A stretch of 64,000 nucleotides of DNA from UBA2166 sp964463965 (GCA_964463965.1 CAYXED010000002.1:62001-126000); one strand, 5' to 3'. Numbered from the stretch's first letter, positions 1-9,812 are shown. Translations and numbers: made by a program. The notes: a model not told the origin generated them from the sequence alone.

Positions 1-1034
1 TGGAAGGAAAAATTCTTAGTGCTGATGAGAAAATACGCGCGTTAGAATATACTTTATTTGAGGAAATTCGACTAAAAGTTGAAGGAGAAATTTCCCGTAT
101 TCAAGCAATGGCGCATACGATTGCTTTACTCGATGTTCTGACATCTTTGGCATATTTGGCCCGCGAGCGTAGGTATGTTAAGCCCTATGTTGCTGACAAT
201 ATGGAAATTGAAATCCATGATGGGAGGCATCCAGTTGTTGAGCAAGCGATAGGTCCTGGTAATATACAATCAGGTCTAAGTGGTTTTATCCCTAATGATC
301 TGCATATGAGTCAGGAGACTCAACGGATGCTCATCATTACAGGACCCAATATGGCAGGTAAATCTACTTACCTTCGACAGGTAGCTCATATTGTTATTCT
401 TGCTCAGATGGGAAGTTTTGTGCCTGCAAGTACTGCAAAGATTGGTACCGTTGATCGAATATTTACCCGGATTGGTGCGTCCGATAATCTTACTGCAGGG
501 CTCAGTACTTTTATGGTTGAAATGACTGAAACCTCAAATATTTTAAGTTATGCAACTTCAAAAAGCCTTATTCTTCTGGACGAAGTGGGTAGAGGGACGA
601 GTACATTTGACGGACTGAGTATTGCTTGGGCCGTCGCAGAATACATCCATACCAACAGTAATTTACAGTCACGAACTCTTTTTGCGACCCACTATCATGA
701 ACTTACCGAGCTTCCAAAGAATCATGCAGGGATGAAAAATTATCATATTGCGGTAGAGGAAAAGGGTGACACGATTTTATTTCTTAGAAAAATTATAGAA
801 GGTAAAGCGGACCGAAGTTACGGTATTCAAGTCGCTCAATTAGCGGGATTGCCAATTCCAGTAATTCTTCGTTCAAAGGAAATTCTTTCTCAGCTTGAAG
901 GTCAATCCGGGGAACATATAGCTGAGCATTCACAGCCTAATAAAGAAATTGAACAATCGTTTGTGCAAGGTCATGTAAAAAGAGGGAAGGTTCACAATGT
1001 TCCTGATGACACGCCTCAGATGGGTTTATTTTAG
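1..1034 (+). CDS. mutS: DNA mismatch repair ATPase MutS, C-terminal part (5' end outside window)
   Basis: This is the C-terminal part of the mismatch-recognition ATPase MutS. It is open from the left edge, in the frame that starts at base 3. The reading frame continues upstream of the first internal ATG (108) with typical clamp/lever helix sequence (ILSADEKIRALEY), so the gene is cut by the window and does not start at 108. The ABC-type ATPase domain is complete: Walker A GPNMAGKST, Walker B/D-loop ILLDEVGRGTSTFDG, and the ATHYHEL switch. The C-terminal helix-turn-helix and the tail before the stop are short. MutS binds mismatches as a dimer and recruits MutL. No mutL is in view. Identification is certain. 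The N-terminal mismatch-binding domain cannot be checked. Confidence 0.97.
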   Translation, partial: EGKILSADEKIRALEYTLFEEIRLKVEGEISRIQAMAHTIALLDVLTSLAYLARERRYVKPYVADNMEIEIHDGRHPVVEQAIGPGNIQSGLSGFIPNDLHMSQETQRMLIITGPNMAGKSTYLRQVAHIVILAQMGSFVPASTAKIGTVDRIFTRIGASDNLTAGLSTFMVEMTETSNILSYATSKSLILLDEVGRGTSTFDGLSIAWAVAEYIHTNSNLQSRTLFATHYHELTELPKNHAGMKNYHIAVEEKGDTILFLRKIIEGKADRSYGIQVAQLAGLPIPVILRSKEILSQLEGQSGEHIAEHSQPNKEIEQSFVQGHVKRGKVHNVPDDTPQMGLF

Positions 1035-1044
1035 TAATGAAGAA

Positions 1045-1073
1045 ATATTGTGCTCTGCAATATCATGTTTTTA
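1045..1073 (+). terminator. Possible weak intrinsic terminator after mutS
   Basis: ATATTG (1045-1050) and CAATAT (1058-1063) form a 6-bp hairpin with a 7-base loop, followed by CATGTTTTT. The position just after the mutS stop fits a terminator, but the stem is short and AT-rich. A TATAAT box at 1089-1094 lies downstream and could be the scpB promoter, although its -35 (TGTTTT, 17-base spacer) is poor. Confidence 0.35.
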
Positions 1074-1147
1074 TGTTATTAATGCAGCTATAATTAAGGC
1101 TGCTGTTGCCGCATGATTCGAAGTAATAGCATCGGGGGAGAATACGC

Positions 1148-1744
1148 ATGAGTGAAAATAACATGCCCAAAATGGAGACGCTAGACCTGAAATCCATTAT
1201 TGAATCACTACTCTTTGTGTCGTCTGAACCTATGTCACTGAAACAAATTGCGCAGATGGTTGAAGGGGTATCTCTAGATGAGATTAAAGATGCTATTAAA
1301 CTTATTCAAGATGAGTGTGATAAGCCTGGGCGAGGTATTCAATGCGTTGAAGTTGCCGGAGGATTTAGTTTTACAACCCAATCAGATTGTGGCCCATGGG
1401 TTAAACGCCTTGTTGCCGGAAAACCCAAACTTTCACGTACTGGGTTAGAGGTTTTAGCAATTGTTGCTTACAAGCAACCTATTACAAGGCCGGAAATTGA
1501 GGCAGTGCGTGGAGTAGATACAGGTAGTGTCATGCGTACTCTTCTTGAGCGGAGATTGGTAAGGATATTGGGTCGGCGAGAAGGTGTAGGGCGCCCTGTA
1601 ATCTATGGTACAACAAATGACTTTCTGAAAACCTTTGGGTTAAACAATCTTAAGGATCTTCCGCCTATTCAAGAGCTCCCACAACCTGCACTAACTGCTC
1701 AATCGCAACAACCGCAGCAGCAAGTTGTAAACTTCGACTCATAG
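1148..1744 (+). CDS. scpB: Segregation and condensation protein B (ScpB)
   Basis: ScpB is the winged-helix kleisin-associated subunit of the SMC-ScpAB condensin that compacts and segregates the chromosome. The 198-residue protein has the expected two winged-helix domains (about residues 17-75 and 95-165) with family signatures SIIESLLFVS, LEVLAIVAYKQPITR, IEAVRGVD and GRPVIYGTT. The ATG follows a GGGGGAG ribosome site. The C-terminus ends in a proline/glutamine-rich tail (from about residue 175), which is common and poorly conserved in the family. scpA, normally the upstream neighbour, is absent here, so the pair has been separated. Identification rests on strong motif matches along the whole length. 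Confidence 0.95.
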   Translation: MSENNMPKMETLDLKSIIESLLFVSSEPMSLKQIAQMVEGVSLDEIKDAIKLIQDECDKPGRGIQCVEVAGGFSFTTQSDCGPWVKRLVAGKPKLSRTGLEVLAIVAYKQPITRPEIEAVRGVDTGSVMRTLLERRLVRILGRREGVGRPVIYGTTNDFLKTFGLNNLKDLPPIQELPQPALTAQSQQPQQQVVNFDS

Positions 1745-1848
1745 CTTGTAATTTTGTATGAAGCAGGCGTTTATAGATATTTTTGAAAAACAAATTTTTA
1801 GGTTTTAAATCTTCCCAATCCATCCTGTTCTCTTTTAATGCTGGCCCT

Positions 1849-2547
1849 TTAAATGCATGGGTATTGGCGTGGGTGCATCAAAGGATAAAAATTTTCTATA
1901 GAATGAAACTGGTCGGAAGGATGTGAAGGCTCTGTTATGCTAGGTTTGGAGCGATGGAGAAGATAACGAATACCGTGCTTTTTGGCAGCTAACAAAACAT
2001 TTTCAGAATCATCTATGAACAGAGTATGAGAGGGGTCATACCTAATTTCCCTCCTCGCATGATTCCAAAAATTAAGATGGTGCTTAGGAAAACCTACCTC
2101 ACTTGAACACAACATTTTTTCTAAGTATTGGTCTATCCCTGTATGCTTTACTTTAATGGATAATGTAGTGTGGTGTGCATTAGTTACCAAAAACGCCGGT
2201 TTTCCGAGTGTTTGGATATATTTGAGAAATTCATCTGCATCTGGGTGTACTGATATTTTATGTGCCTGTTGTTCTGTCAATGCAACAACATCAAGGCCAA
2301 GTTCATTTCCCCAGTATTCGATGTCAAACCATTGTAGTGTGCCTTCGACATCCTTGTATCTTTTGAAAAGGTTTTCTCGCGCAGCATCCTCTGTCACATT
2401 ATTTTCTAGAGCATATTGAGATGGAAGAAAATTGCTAAAAAAATCATTGTCAAAACCAAGGTTCAACAGTGTGCCATCCATGTCAAGAAGTACATGGTCA
2501 ATGTGATCCCAGTCAGGCCATGGGCCATATGATGTAATGTCAGGCAT
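1849..2547 (-). CDS. yrfG: HAD-family nucleotidase, YrfG (GMP/IMP nucleotidase) type
   Basis: A HAD-superfamily hydrolase of 232 residues. The catalytic motif is LLDMDGTLLNL (nucleophile Asp22, acid/base Asp24), motif II is LVTNAH near residue 120 and motif IV is LFIDDSENVL near 175. The stretch VTEDAARENLFKRYKDVEGTLQWF followed by EYWGNELGLDV closely resembles the E. coli YrfG family. That family dephosphorylates purine monophosphates such as GMP and IMP. The substrate is inferred from family resemblance. It lies 52 bases after ftsY on the same strand and may be the last gene of the phoH-ybeY-ftsY transcript. Convergent with scpB. Confidence 0.8.
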   Translation of the reverse strand: MPDITSYGPWPDWDHIDHVLLDMDGTLLNLGFDNDFFSNFLPSQYALENNVTEDAARENLFKRYKDVEGTLQWFDIEYWGNELGLDVVALTEQQAHKISVHPDADEFLKYIQTLGKPAFLVTNAHHTTLSIKVKHTGIDQYLEKMLCSSEVGFPKHHLNFWNHARREIRYDPSHTLFIDDSENVLLAAKKHGIRYLLHRSKPSITEPSHPSDQFHSIENFYPLMHPRQYPCI

Positions 2548-2599
2548 TCTGATTTATATTAGCTTTTTTCAATTTAAGCCGCTAAAAGGTAGTTGGGTA

Positions 2600-3532
2600 T
2601 TAATGAACTGCAATCAAGTTATCTGTAAACTCTTCAATACTAAAGGGTGTGAGGTCTGTAACTCCTTCCCCAATTCCAATCCATTTGACTGGAATTTGGA
2701 GCTCTTCAGCAATGGCGACAACTATTCCACCTTTTGCAGTGCCATCAAGTTTAGTTAATGCTATCCCGGTGACTCCAACCACTTCCTTGAAAAGGCGAGC
2801 CTGTGATAAAGCATTTTGACCGGTAGTAGAATCAAGTACCAACAGGACTTCATGGGGCGTTCCAGGTAGAACTTTTGACATGACCCTATGCATTTTTTCA
2901 AGTTCACTCATAAGATTGTGTTTTGTTTGTAATCGTCCCGCGGTATCAATAATTACTACATCTGCATCACGGTTTTTTGCAGCAGTTAAACCGTCATGCA
3001 CTACTGCAGAAGGATCTGAACCTTGACGATGACGAATTACGTCAACGTTAATTCTCTTACCCCAAATCTCAAGCTGGTTTATAGCGGCGGCACGAAAGGT
3101 GTCAGCTGCTACAAGGAGTACGTTTTTCCCTGTGTCTTGAGCTTTTTTTGCAAGTTTCGCTATCGTCGTGGTTTTTCCAACTCCATTTACTCCCACTATC
3201 ATATAGACATATGGTCTAGAGGTCTCTGGGGGAGGAACATTCTCAGTCGAAGGTCCACAGGACTCTAGAATATCAACGATAATATTACGGACAAGTAACT
3301 TTACATCCTTTCGTTCATACCCAGGCATCAAATCATTTTTTTCTTTGATACTTTGAAGAATACGTTGGGTAGTATTAATTCCCAAGTCTGATTGAATTAA
3401 AATCTCCTCAAGCTCCTCGATCATGTCGTCATCGATTTTAGGACTGCCAAGAAGTAAACGATTTAATTTGTCCGCAAAAGTACCGTGATCTTTTTTAAGT
3501 TCCTCTCCTATGCGGTTGAACCAATTACCCAT
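2600..3532 (-). CDS. ftsY: Signal recognition particle receptor FtsY
   Basis: FtsY is the SRP receptor GTPase that docks ribosome-nascent chain complexes at the inner membrane. The 310-residue protein is essentially only the NG domain: N domain about 1-95, P-loop GVNGVGKTT (114-122), DTFRAAA, G3 DTAGR (196-200), G4 TKLD (260-263) and the closing GIGEGVTDL. The long acidic N-terminal A domain of enterobacterial FtsY is missing, as in many other bacteria. It starts two bases after the ybeY stop, so it is co-transcribed with phoH and ybeY. All GTPase motifs are canonical, in contrast with the Ffh protein encoded at 21.4 kb. Confidence 0.97.
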   Translation of the reverse strand: MGNWFNRIGEELKKDHGTFADKLNRLLLGSPKIDDDMIEELEEILIQSDLGINTTQRILQSIKEKNDLMPGYERKDVKLLVRNIIVDILESCGPSTENVPPPETSRPYVYMIVGVNGVGKTTTIAKLAKKAQDTGKNVLLVAADTFRAAAINQLEIWGKRINVDVIRHRQGSDPSAVVHDGLTAAKNRDADVVIIDTAGRLQTKHNLMSELEKMHRVMSKVLPGTPHEVLLVLDSTTGQNALSQARLFKEVVGVTGIALTKLDGTAKGGIVVAIAEELQIPVKWIGIGEGVTDLTPFSIEEFTDNLIAVH

Positions 3533-3534
3533 TT

Positions 3535-4023
3535 TTAGTTCTTAGTGGAAGTAATACCGTTGATTTTGAGATGTTTTATAATTAAACGTTCTTTATTCTT
3601 CATTCGCGTAGCTTCTTGTAGGCTTTTTTCGTGGTCGTACCCAAGAAGATGTAATATTCCATGGATGAGCAATCTAACTAGCTCATTCCGCAGTACTGAT
3701 TTCCTTTCCTTGGCTTGCCTGGCTGCTGTTTGAAGAGAAATAATGACATCTCCAATTAAGTGTTCTGGAACATTAAGGGATAAATCTTGTGGAAAGGCTA
3801 ATACGTCTGTCGAACAATCTTTTCCTCGATATTGAGAGTTTAGCTTTCGCATTGCAGGGTCATTGAGAAGAACAATGCTGAGTTCACCGGATTTTTGACC
3901 AACACGAGAAAGAATTGCTTCAGCTACTGAGATTAGAAACTTAGGCGAGACTTTAAAGGTTCGCTGTCGGTTAGATACAAAAATATTGGGAGTTGCAGAC
4001 GGCAGCTGAGAGGTTTTTCTCAT
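3535..4023 (-). CDS. ybeY: Endoribonuclease YbeY
   Basis: YbeY is a zinc-dependent single-strand endoribonuclease involved in 16S rRNA 3' maturation and late 70S quality control. The 162-residue protein has the metal site H-x3-H-x5-H within LLIHGILHLLGYDHE (His121, His125, His131) and the upstream family motif LNSQYRGKDCSTDVLAFP. It begins with ATG overlapping the phoH stop by four bases (ATGA), which indicates translational coupling. The phoH-ybeY pairing is one of the most conserved gene neighbourhoods in bacteria and supports the call. Confidence 0.96.
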   Translation of the reverse strand: MRKTSQLPSATPNIFVSNRQRTFKVSPKFLISVAEAILSRVGQKSGELSIVLLNDPAMRKLNSQYRGKDCSTDVLAFPQDLSLNVPEHLIGDVIISLQTAARQAKERKSVLRNELVRLLIHGILHLLGYDHEKSLQEATRMKNKERLIIKHLKINGITSTKN

Positions 4024-5027
4024 GAGTCGTGTGTAGTTTCATGCTGTGATACTTGTCGTTTGAGCGAGCTTTCTCCACGTCTATCATATGCCTTAATTAT
4101 ATCCTTTACTAGACGGTGTCTGACCACGTCCTTTTCACTAAAATGTACAAATTCTATTCCTTCAATCCCAACAAGAATTTCCCTGATCTCTTCCAATCCA
4201 GAATTGCAATTACGAGGAAGGTCAACTTGTGTTACATCTCCAGTAACTACTAATTTCGAATTGAAACCAAGACGAGTGAGAAACATTTTCATCTGTTCGG
4301 AGGTGGTATTTTGTGCCTCATCTAAAATGACAAAAGAGTCACTCAGGGTCCGTCCTCTCATAAATGCGAGTGGAGCAATTTCAATGTTTCCGGTTTCAAT
4401 TAATCGTGTTGCTCTATCAATTTCAAGCATATCAAATAGTGCGTCATAAAGTGGTCGAAGATAAGGATCAATTTTTGCGTTAAGATCCCCAGGCAAAAAC
4501 CCAAGACGTTCACCTGCTTCGACTGCAGGCCGAGTGAGGACAATACGTTGAACTATTTTTTTATTGAGGGCAGAAATTGCTGCCCCCATTGCTAAATATG
4601 TTTTTCCGGTTCCAGCTGGGCCGATACCAATTACAATATCTGACTTTGAAATTGCTTGGAGGTAGATTCTCTGTGTAGCTGATTTTGGATGAACAGATCT
4701 TTTAGGGGTGGAGATATGCGGACCTTTTGAGAAAAGAGAATGCACTGAGACTTCTGGTATATCTCTAACATGCTGTATGGCAGAATTCACATCGTCAGTA
4801 TCGATACGCAAACCTTGATTAATCAGTTCGCTTAAGTCTGTGATTAGTTTTCCGGCGCCATTCACTGCGGTGCTTGGGCCCTCGAGCATAATCATCTCTC
4901 CACGTGCGGATATTCGAATGCCTAGACCCTCCTCTATTGCCTTAAGGTGACGATCGTGGCTTCCAAAGAGACGGGCTGTATCTGTCCCTTCTTGAAGTTT
5001 TACTTTTAGGGTAGTTGTACTATCCAA
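4020..5027 (-). CDS. phoH: PhoH-like ATPase (YbeZ)
   Basis: A PhoH/YbeZ-family P-loop ATPase of 335 residues. The first about 100 residues form the KH-like region (LFGSHDRHLKAIEEGLG). The ATPase domain follows with Walker A GPAGTGKT (136-143), RPAVEAGERLGFLPGD and Walker B FVILDEAQNTT. The family is linked to RNA metabolism with YbeY. The chosen start is TTG at 5027. The frame stays open further upstream and no clear ribosome site was seen, so the exact start is uncertain. It is the first gene of the phoH-ybeY-ftsY(-yrfG) set. The 223 bases between this gene and hisS hold no feature I could identify. Confidence 0.93.
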   Translation of the reverse strand: MDSTTTLKVKLQEGTDTARLFGSHDRHLKAIEEGLGIRISARGEMIMLEGPSTAVNGAGKLITDLSELINQGLRIDTDDVNSAIQHVRDIPEVSVHSLFSKGPHISTPKRSVHPKSATQRIYLQAISKSDIVIGIGPAGTGKTYLAMGAAISALNKKIVQRIVLTRPAVEAGERLGFLPGDLNAKIDPYLRPLYDALFDMLEIDRATRLIETGNIEIAPLAFMRGRTLSDSFVILDEAQNTTSEQMKMFLTRLGFNSKLVVTGDVTQVDLPRNCNSGLEEIREILVGIEGIEFVHFSEKDVVRHRLVKDIIKAYDRRGESSLKRQVSQHETTHDS

Positions 5028-5250
5028 AACAGGGGTGATTGCTTTTCTTGGCCTCTTGACCTTTTGTGTAGGTTGAGGACAGCAAAGAGGGAAAAAATAT
5101 TTTCCACACGTAAGTATGAATTATCCGACGATCTAAAATAACAACACAGTTTCGTAACGCTATCATGGTGTTTCCAGACAATCAAGCATATCACAGTTTT
5201 TGCCATATACGCATCAGAATGAGGGACAAGACTGAAGCTGGTGTATGGGT

Positions 5251-6510
5251 TTAGGATAGTTTTTTACATTGTGTTATTAACGTTTTAAGTAAACTTTGAA
5301 GTTTGACGATTTGCTGGTCTTTAGTCTCCATATCTCGGACCAGTGCATACTGTTGTTCAAGCTCGTTATCTCCAAGAATTACTGTCAAGCGGGCACCTAG
5401 CCGGTCAGCTTGTTTCATCTGACTCTTCAGGCTTCCATCAGTGTAGTCGATATCTGCAGAAAGGCCTTGTGTACGAAGACCATCAAGTATTGGAAGCATT
5501 GCCGTTCTTGCTTTCTCTCCAAGTGTAGCGATAAAAACCTTAACTGTGGATGATGCCGCTAAAGAATCTTTGAGGAGGAGGACTAAGCGTTCCAAGCCGA
5601 TTGCAAAGCCAATGCCTGGAGTATCGGGACCACCAAGAGTTTTTACAAGACTATCATATCTTCCACCAGCCGCAATTGCATCTTGCGCCCCGAGATTGGT
5701 GCTCTTGACCTCAAATGCAGTTCGATTGTAGTAATCTAGTCCTCTCACGAGGTGAGTATTTAATGAGTACGGAACTTTGAGTTGGTCCAAGCCTGCTTTT
5801 ACAGACTCAAAATGAGTAAGGCAGTTTTTGCAGAGATGTTCAATCATAACCGGAGCATTTGTGAGTGCAGTGCGGCAAGTTTTTGCTTTACAATCTAGGA
5901 CGCGTAATGGGTTTGTTTGGGCGCGCCTTTTACAGTTTGTACATAAATCAGCATCAATTTTCTTTAGGAAAGAATTCAAATTAGACAAATAGGCTGGGCG
6001 ACATACCTCGTCCCCTAGGCTGTTCAAGTCTGTTTGAAATGAGGATAGTCCGAGCTGTGAAAAATAACGATGAAGTAGTGTGATCACCTCAACGTCAAGG
6101 TGAGGTTCTTGGGACCCAAAGGCTTCAACTCCCGCTTGGTGAAATTGTCGTAGTCGTCCAGCTTGTGGACGTTCGTGGCGAAACATTGGCCCTATATAGA
6201 AAAGTTTTAAAGTTTTTGCGTATTGGTGAAGCGAATGCTCAATGTACGTGCGAACTACGCTTGCTGTTCCTTCTGGACGGAGTGTCAATGAGGAGTTATC
6301 ACGATCAGAAAAGGTATACATTTCCTTTCCGACAATATCGGTATCAGACCCAATGCTTCTTGAAAATAAAGTTGTTTGTTCCAAAATTGGCGTGCGCACC
6401 TCTTGATAATTGTAACTACGGAATATATTGCGAGCGTTAGATTCAATTTTTTGCCAGACCTGTGCTTCTGTCGGAACTATGTCTTTGAACCCTTTAATCG
6501 CTCTAATCAT
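5251..6510 (-). CDS. hisS: Histidine-tRNA ligase
   Basis: Class II histidyl-tRNA synthetase, which charges tRNA-His in the cytoplasm. Motifs seen are RAIKGFKDI at the N-terminus, LRPEGTAS (motif 1 region), the FRHERPQAGRLRQFHQ motif 2, HisA LVRGLDYY, HisB AAGGRYDSL and motif 3 GIGFAIGLERL, followed by an anticodon-binding domain. I start it at the ATG at 6510, giving 419 residues, the usual family length. The frame stays open for 91 further codons upstream to 6783. That extension overlaps the divergent J-domain gene, has no family similarity and directly precedes the canonical start sequence, so I treat it as non-coding. Confidence 0.96.
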   Translation of the reverse strand: MIRAIKGFKDIVPTEAQVWQKIESNARNIFRSYNYQEVRTPILEQTTLFSRSIGSDTDIVGKEMYTFSDRDNSSLTLRPEGTASVVRTYIEHSLHQYAKTLKLFYIGPMFRHERPQAGRLRQFHQAGVEAFGSQEPHLDVEVITLLHRYFSQLGLSSFQTDLNSLGDEVCRPAYLSNLNSFLKKIDADLCTNCKRRAQTNPLRVLDCKAKTCRTALTNAPVMIEHLCKNCLTHFESVKAGLDQLKVPYSLNTHLVRGLDYYNRTAFEVKSTNLGAQDAIAAGGRYDSLVKTLGGPDTPGIGFAIGLERLVLLLKDSLAASSTVKVFIATLGEKARTAMLPILDGLRTQGLSADIDYTDGSLKSQMKQADRLGARLTVILGDNELEQQYALVRDMETKDQQIVKLQSLLKTLITQCKKLS

Positions 6511-6707
6511 TAGATCAAAATTATCCTGTAATTCGGGCCAGACTAACAAAGGATGGTGGGGATAGCAACAATGAAGATTGAGAATTGTGGCTTCCTCGCT
6601 TTGTTTAAGATTGAGGCAACCAAGCTCAATATGTAAAGATGCTAGTCTTATAGTTTTTCGATAGGAGTCTATGTAAGTAAATTGTAATTGGTAGCTAGAA
6701 GGGATGT

Positions 6708-7040
6708 ATGGAGACAATGAATATTCTTCGTCGAATTGCAGATATTTTCCGCGCAAAATATTTGTTTTCAAACCTTGAGTCAAACGATTCTTCTTTCTCT
6801 TTTGAGGACACTCCTTTTCAAGAAAAGCAGAAGAGTACTAAGCATGGAACACGTGCTTGGGCGTTTGAAGTGTTAGAAATTGAAGGAGAAGAGTCTACGC
6901 CAGATCAGATTCGTGAAGCGTATCTTCGCCTCTCAAAAAAATATCATCCAGATAAATTTATAAATGAGCCAGGGAAGCTAAAAATTTCAAATGAATTAAT
7001 GGCTCAGATAAACAATGCATATGAAGTTCTTCAAAAGTAG
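6708..7040 (+). CDS. Small J-domain (DnaJ-type) co-chaperone protein
   Basis: A 110-residue protein with a C-terminal J domain (about residues 50-110) containing the HPD motif at residues 80-82 (KKYHPDKF) and the closing helix AQINNAYEVL. The J domain stimulates ATP hydrolysis by an Hsp70 partner. The first 48 residues are variable and carry no zinc finger or G/F region, so this is a type III J protein whose client is unknown. An AAGGG sequence lies just before the ATG at 6708. A second ATG three codons later is possible. It is divergent from hisS across 197 bases. Confidence 0.85.
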   Translation: METMNILRRIADIFRAKYLFSNLESNDSSFSFEDTPFQEKQKSTKHGTRAWAFEVLEIEGEESTPDQIREAYLRLSKKYHPDKFINEPGKLKISNELMAQINNAYEVLQK

Positions 7041-7205
7041 TATTGTAGGTTGTTTGTTAATTTCTATATAAACAGCAAGCGTACCAGAAAGCTCTAAGAG
7101 AGAAATGACGTTGTGAATTTAGTATTAGGGTCAATGACAATCCTTCTTAAGGCCATCAAGCAGTGTATTTTCTATTTAAGTGCCTTTGTATCTAATTTTT
7201 GAATT

Positions 7206-9812
7206 ATGTGGACTCTTCTAAAACTCCTTGTGATACGTGACCTTTCATACAATCGTTTACGTACTCTGCTGACAATAATTGGAGTTTCACTTGGGGTAGC
7301 AATCTACGTAGCAATGCGTATAGCCAATATTGAAATTATGAGATCTTTTGAAATATCTGCTGGGGCTATTAGTGGAAATGTGACTCTACAAGTTATAGGT
7401 GGTGAAAATGGGTTTGATGAAAATCTGATTATACCAATTAGAAAAACTTTAGGGGTTTTAGGGACTACCCCAATTTTAGAAGTTTCAACTATGCTATTGA
7501 GTCCTGATGATGCGCCGCTTGAATCTTTGTTGGTTTTAGGTGTGGATGTGTTCGACCAGGCTCAATGGTGGTCATATGCTGATGAGTGGGGTGAGAGCAG
7601 CATAGAAGACGTGCTTGCGGTTGATGGAATTGTTGTCTCAATGCCATTTGCACAACGGCATAATTTAGATATCGGGGAAAGCATAACGTTGTTATTTGAT
7701 ACGGAGACTCGCGCGCTCACCATTAGAGGTTTTATCGAGCATGCCATCGAAAACGGTGATTCGAATCATTACATCGATGGTCTCGCAATCATGGACATTG
7801 CTTCTGCTCAATATACGTTTGACCGCTTAGGACAATTAGATCACGTGGGTGTAAGTATCGACCATAGTCAAGATGATGTACGGCAGAGGTTGCAGAAAAA
7901 TATGCCTTCAGGGATCAGCGTGCGTGAATCAAGTGATCGAATATCCCAGATTGATCGCTTGACTCGGGCATTTCGGGTGAACTTAACGGTATTAAGCAGT
8001 GTTGCGCTTTTGGTAGGGTTATTTCTCATCTACAACACAATTACTTTCTCAGTGATTCAACGTAGACGAGAGATTGGGATTCTTCGTTCATTAGGTATGC
8101 GCCGGGTCCAACTCATGCAGCTTTTTATTATTGAGGGTCTGTGTATTGGTACTTTAGGAGGAGTTTTTGGAACTATTTTGGGATTATTTATGGCAAAGGG
8201 TGTTTTGTACTCAGTGTCGGCAACGGTGTCAGCATTGTACACACCAATAGAGGTAGGATCGTTGCAAATTCCAATAGCAGTGATTCCTCAAGGGATTGGC
8301 ATTGCAATGGTTATTGCCATATTGGGAACAATTTGGCCTATGCGTGTTGCTACACAAATCAATCTTGTGAATGCTTTGATGCCACGTGCTATTGATATAG
8401 TTCCAAAATATTTACACCATTGGAAAAGTGGATACCTGGGGATTTTTTTATTGTGTTTAGGGTGGGGGCTTACATTGCTTGGGCCAATTGGAGGAATTCC
8501 AGTCTTTGGTTATCTAGCAATGTTTCTTTTTCTGATTGGCTGTGCGGTAATGATGCCTCCTGTATTGTCGGGGCTTCATAGAACTGTCCGATATATGGGC
8601 TCTCGATGGCCAGATATGACTTGGGGAGTTATTGCCGCTGCGCGACTTGATCATGCTGTTGTTCGCAGTACTATTACTATGGGTGCCTTGATGATTGGTT
8701 TGGCAATCACAATTGGAGTAGGCGTAATGATCCACAGTTTTCGAGGCACAGTTGAAAATTGGATACATGAAACTATGGCGGCGGACATAATTGCCGCACC
8801 AACTACATGGTTTCTGCAAGGAACTCGTAGGCTATCAGGAACGCGTGAAACTGCCGGAAACGTTGGAGGAAAAATGCCTGATGACCTTATTGGTCAAGTA
8901 ATGGGCATTGCTGGAATTGAGGCAGTAGATGGGTATCGTGAATCTGCATCTACATATCAAGGCTACCCAATTACAATAATTGCACGTGACTTAGTTCTTC
9001 ATGCCACTCGAAGTAGCTATTTACTTTTGGAATATGACAGTGAAGGGTTGTTGCCGGAGATTGCTACACGTGGAGAGGTTTTAGTCTCCGAGTCATTTTC
9101 AAAAACATTTAATATCAAGGGTGGGGACAATATTACTTTAAGAACTATGATAGGCGAAGTTGATTTTTATGTAGCTGATGTTTTCTACGATTACGCTGCA
9201 GATGGAGGAAGAGTTTTAATGGATCGCACTACTTATATGCATTATTGGAAAGATAGTTCACTCAATGCTTTGGCTATGTATATCAGTTCTGATGCTGATG
9301 TCATCAAAGTGAGTGAACAGTTTATGTCTGCTATTGGCCGTGTGCATCATCTGACTCTTCTATCTAATTATGACCTGAAACAGCGAATTCTTCAGGTTTT
9401 TGATAAGACTTTTGCTGTGACGTATGCTTTGGAAGTGATTGCGATCCTTGTTGCATTATTGGGGATTACAAATGCGCTATTTGCATCCATTTTAGAAAGA
9501 CGACGGGAGCTTGCAATTCTAAGGTCAATAGGTGGGACGTCAAGGCAGATTTTACGTATTTTTTTATGGGAATCTGGGTATCTTGGAAGCATTGGTACAG
9601 TTTTTGGTTGTGTGGCAGGCATGTTGCTAGCGTTTGTTTTGGTTCAGGTGGTAAACATGCAATCATTTGGGTGGAGCATTCAACTGGAGTTTCCTTTTTT
9701 ACTTATGGGAGGGGCAATGCTCATCACGTTTTTAATTTCTCTTTTCGCAGGCTATGTTCCAGCAAAATTAGCCTCGAGGCTATCGGTTACTGGAGAGCTT
9801 CAGTATGAATAA
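7206..9812 (+). CDS. ABC transporter permease with two FtsX/MacB-type domains
   Basis: An 868-residue inner-membrane protein. One transmembrane helix lies near residues 20-40, then a MacB-like periplasmic domain and an FtsX permease core with QRRREIGILRSLGMRR. A central cluster of helices follows, then a second periplasmic domain and a second FtsX core with ERRRELAILRSIGGTSRQI. The duplicated layout resembles lipoprotein-export and attachment permeases of the LolCE/YbbP type, in which a single chain can supply both halves. These need a LolD/MacB-type ATPase, and none is adjacent. The next gene, 108 bases on, encodes a lipoprotein, which might be coincidence or a substrate. No ribosome site is evident at the ATG. 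Substrate unknown. Confidence 0.85.
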   Translation: MWTLLKLLVIRDLSYNRLRTLLTIIGVSLGVAIYVAMRIANIEIMRSFEISAGAISGNVTLQVIGGENGFDENLIIPIRKTLGVLGTTPILEVSTMLLSPDDAPLESLLVLGVDVFDQAQWWSYADEWGESSIEDVLAVDGIVVSMPFAQRHNLDIGESITLLFDTETRALTIRGFIEHAIENGDSNHYIDGLAIMDIASAQYTFDRLGQLDHVGVSIDHSQDDVRQRLQKNMPSGISVRESSDRISQIDRLTRAFRVNLTVLSSVALLVGLFLIYNTITFSVIQRRREIGILRSLGMRRVQLMQLFIIEGLCIGTLGGVFGTILGLFMAKGVLYSVSATVSALYTPIEVGSLQIPIAVIPQGIGIAMVIAILGTIWPMRVATQINLVNALMPRAIDIVPKYLHHWKSGYLGIFLLCLGWGLTLLGPIGGIPVFGYLAMFLFLIGCAVMMPPVLSGLHRTVRYMGSRWPDMTWGVIAAARLDHAVVRSTITMGALMIGLAITIGVGVMIHSFRGTVENWIHETMAADIIAAPTTWFLQGTRRLSGTRETAGNVGGKMPDDLIGQVMGIAGIEAVDGYRESASTYQGYPITIIARDLVLHATRSSYLLLEYDSEGLLPEIATRGEVLVSESFSKTFNIKGGDNITLRTMIGEVDFYVADVFYDYAADGGRVLMDRTTYMHYWKDSSLNALAMYISSDADVIKVSEQFMSAIGRVHHLTLLSNYDLKQRILQVFDKTFAVTYALEVIAILVALLGITNALFASILERRRELAILRSIGGTSRQILRIFLWESGYLGSIGTVFGCVAGMLLAFVLVQVVNMQSFGWSIQLEFPFLLMGGAMLITFLISLFAGYVPAKLASRLSVTGELQYE

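Noticed and set aside
6511..6783. 91-codon N-terminal extension of hisS
   Set aside because: The family start MIRAIKGFKDI lies at 6510 and gives a normal 419-residue enzyme. The extension has no similarity to HisS and overlaps the divergent J-domain gene.
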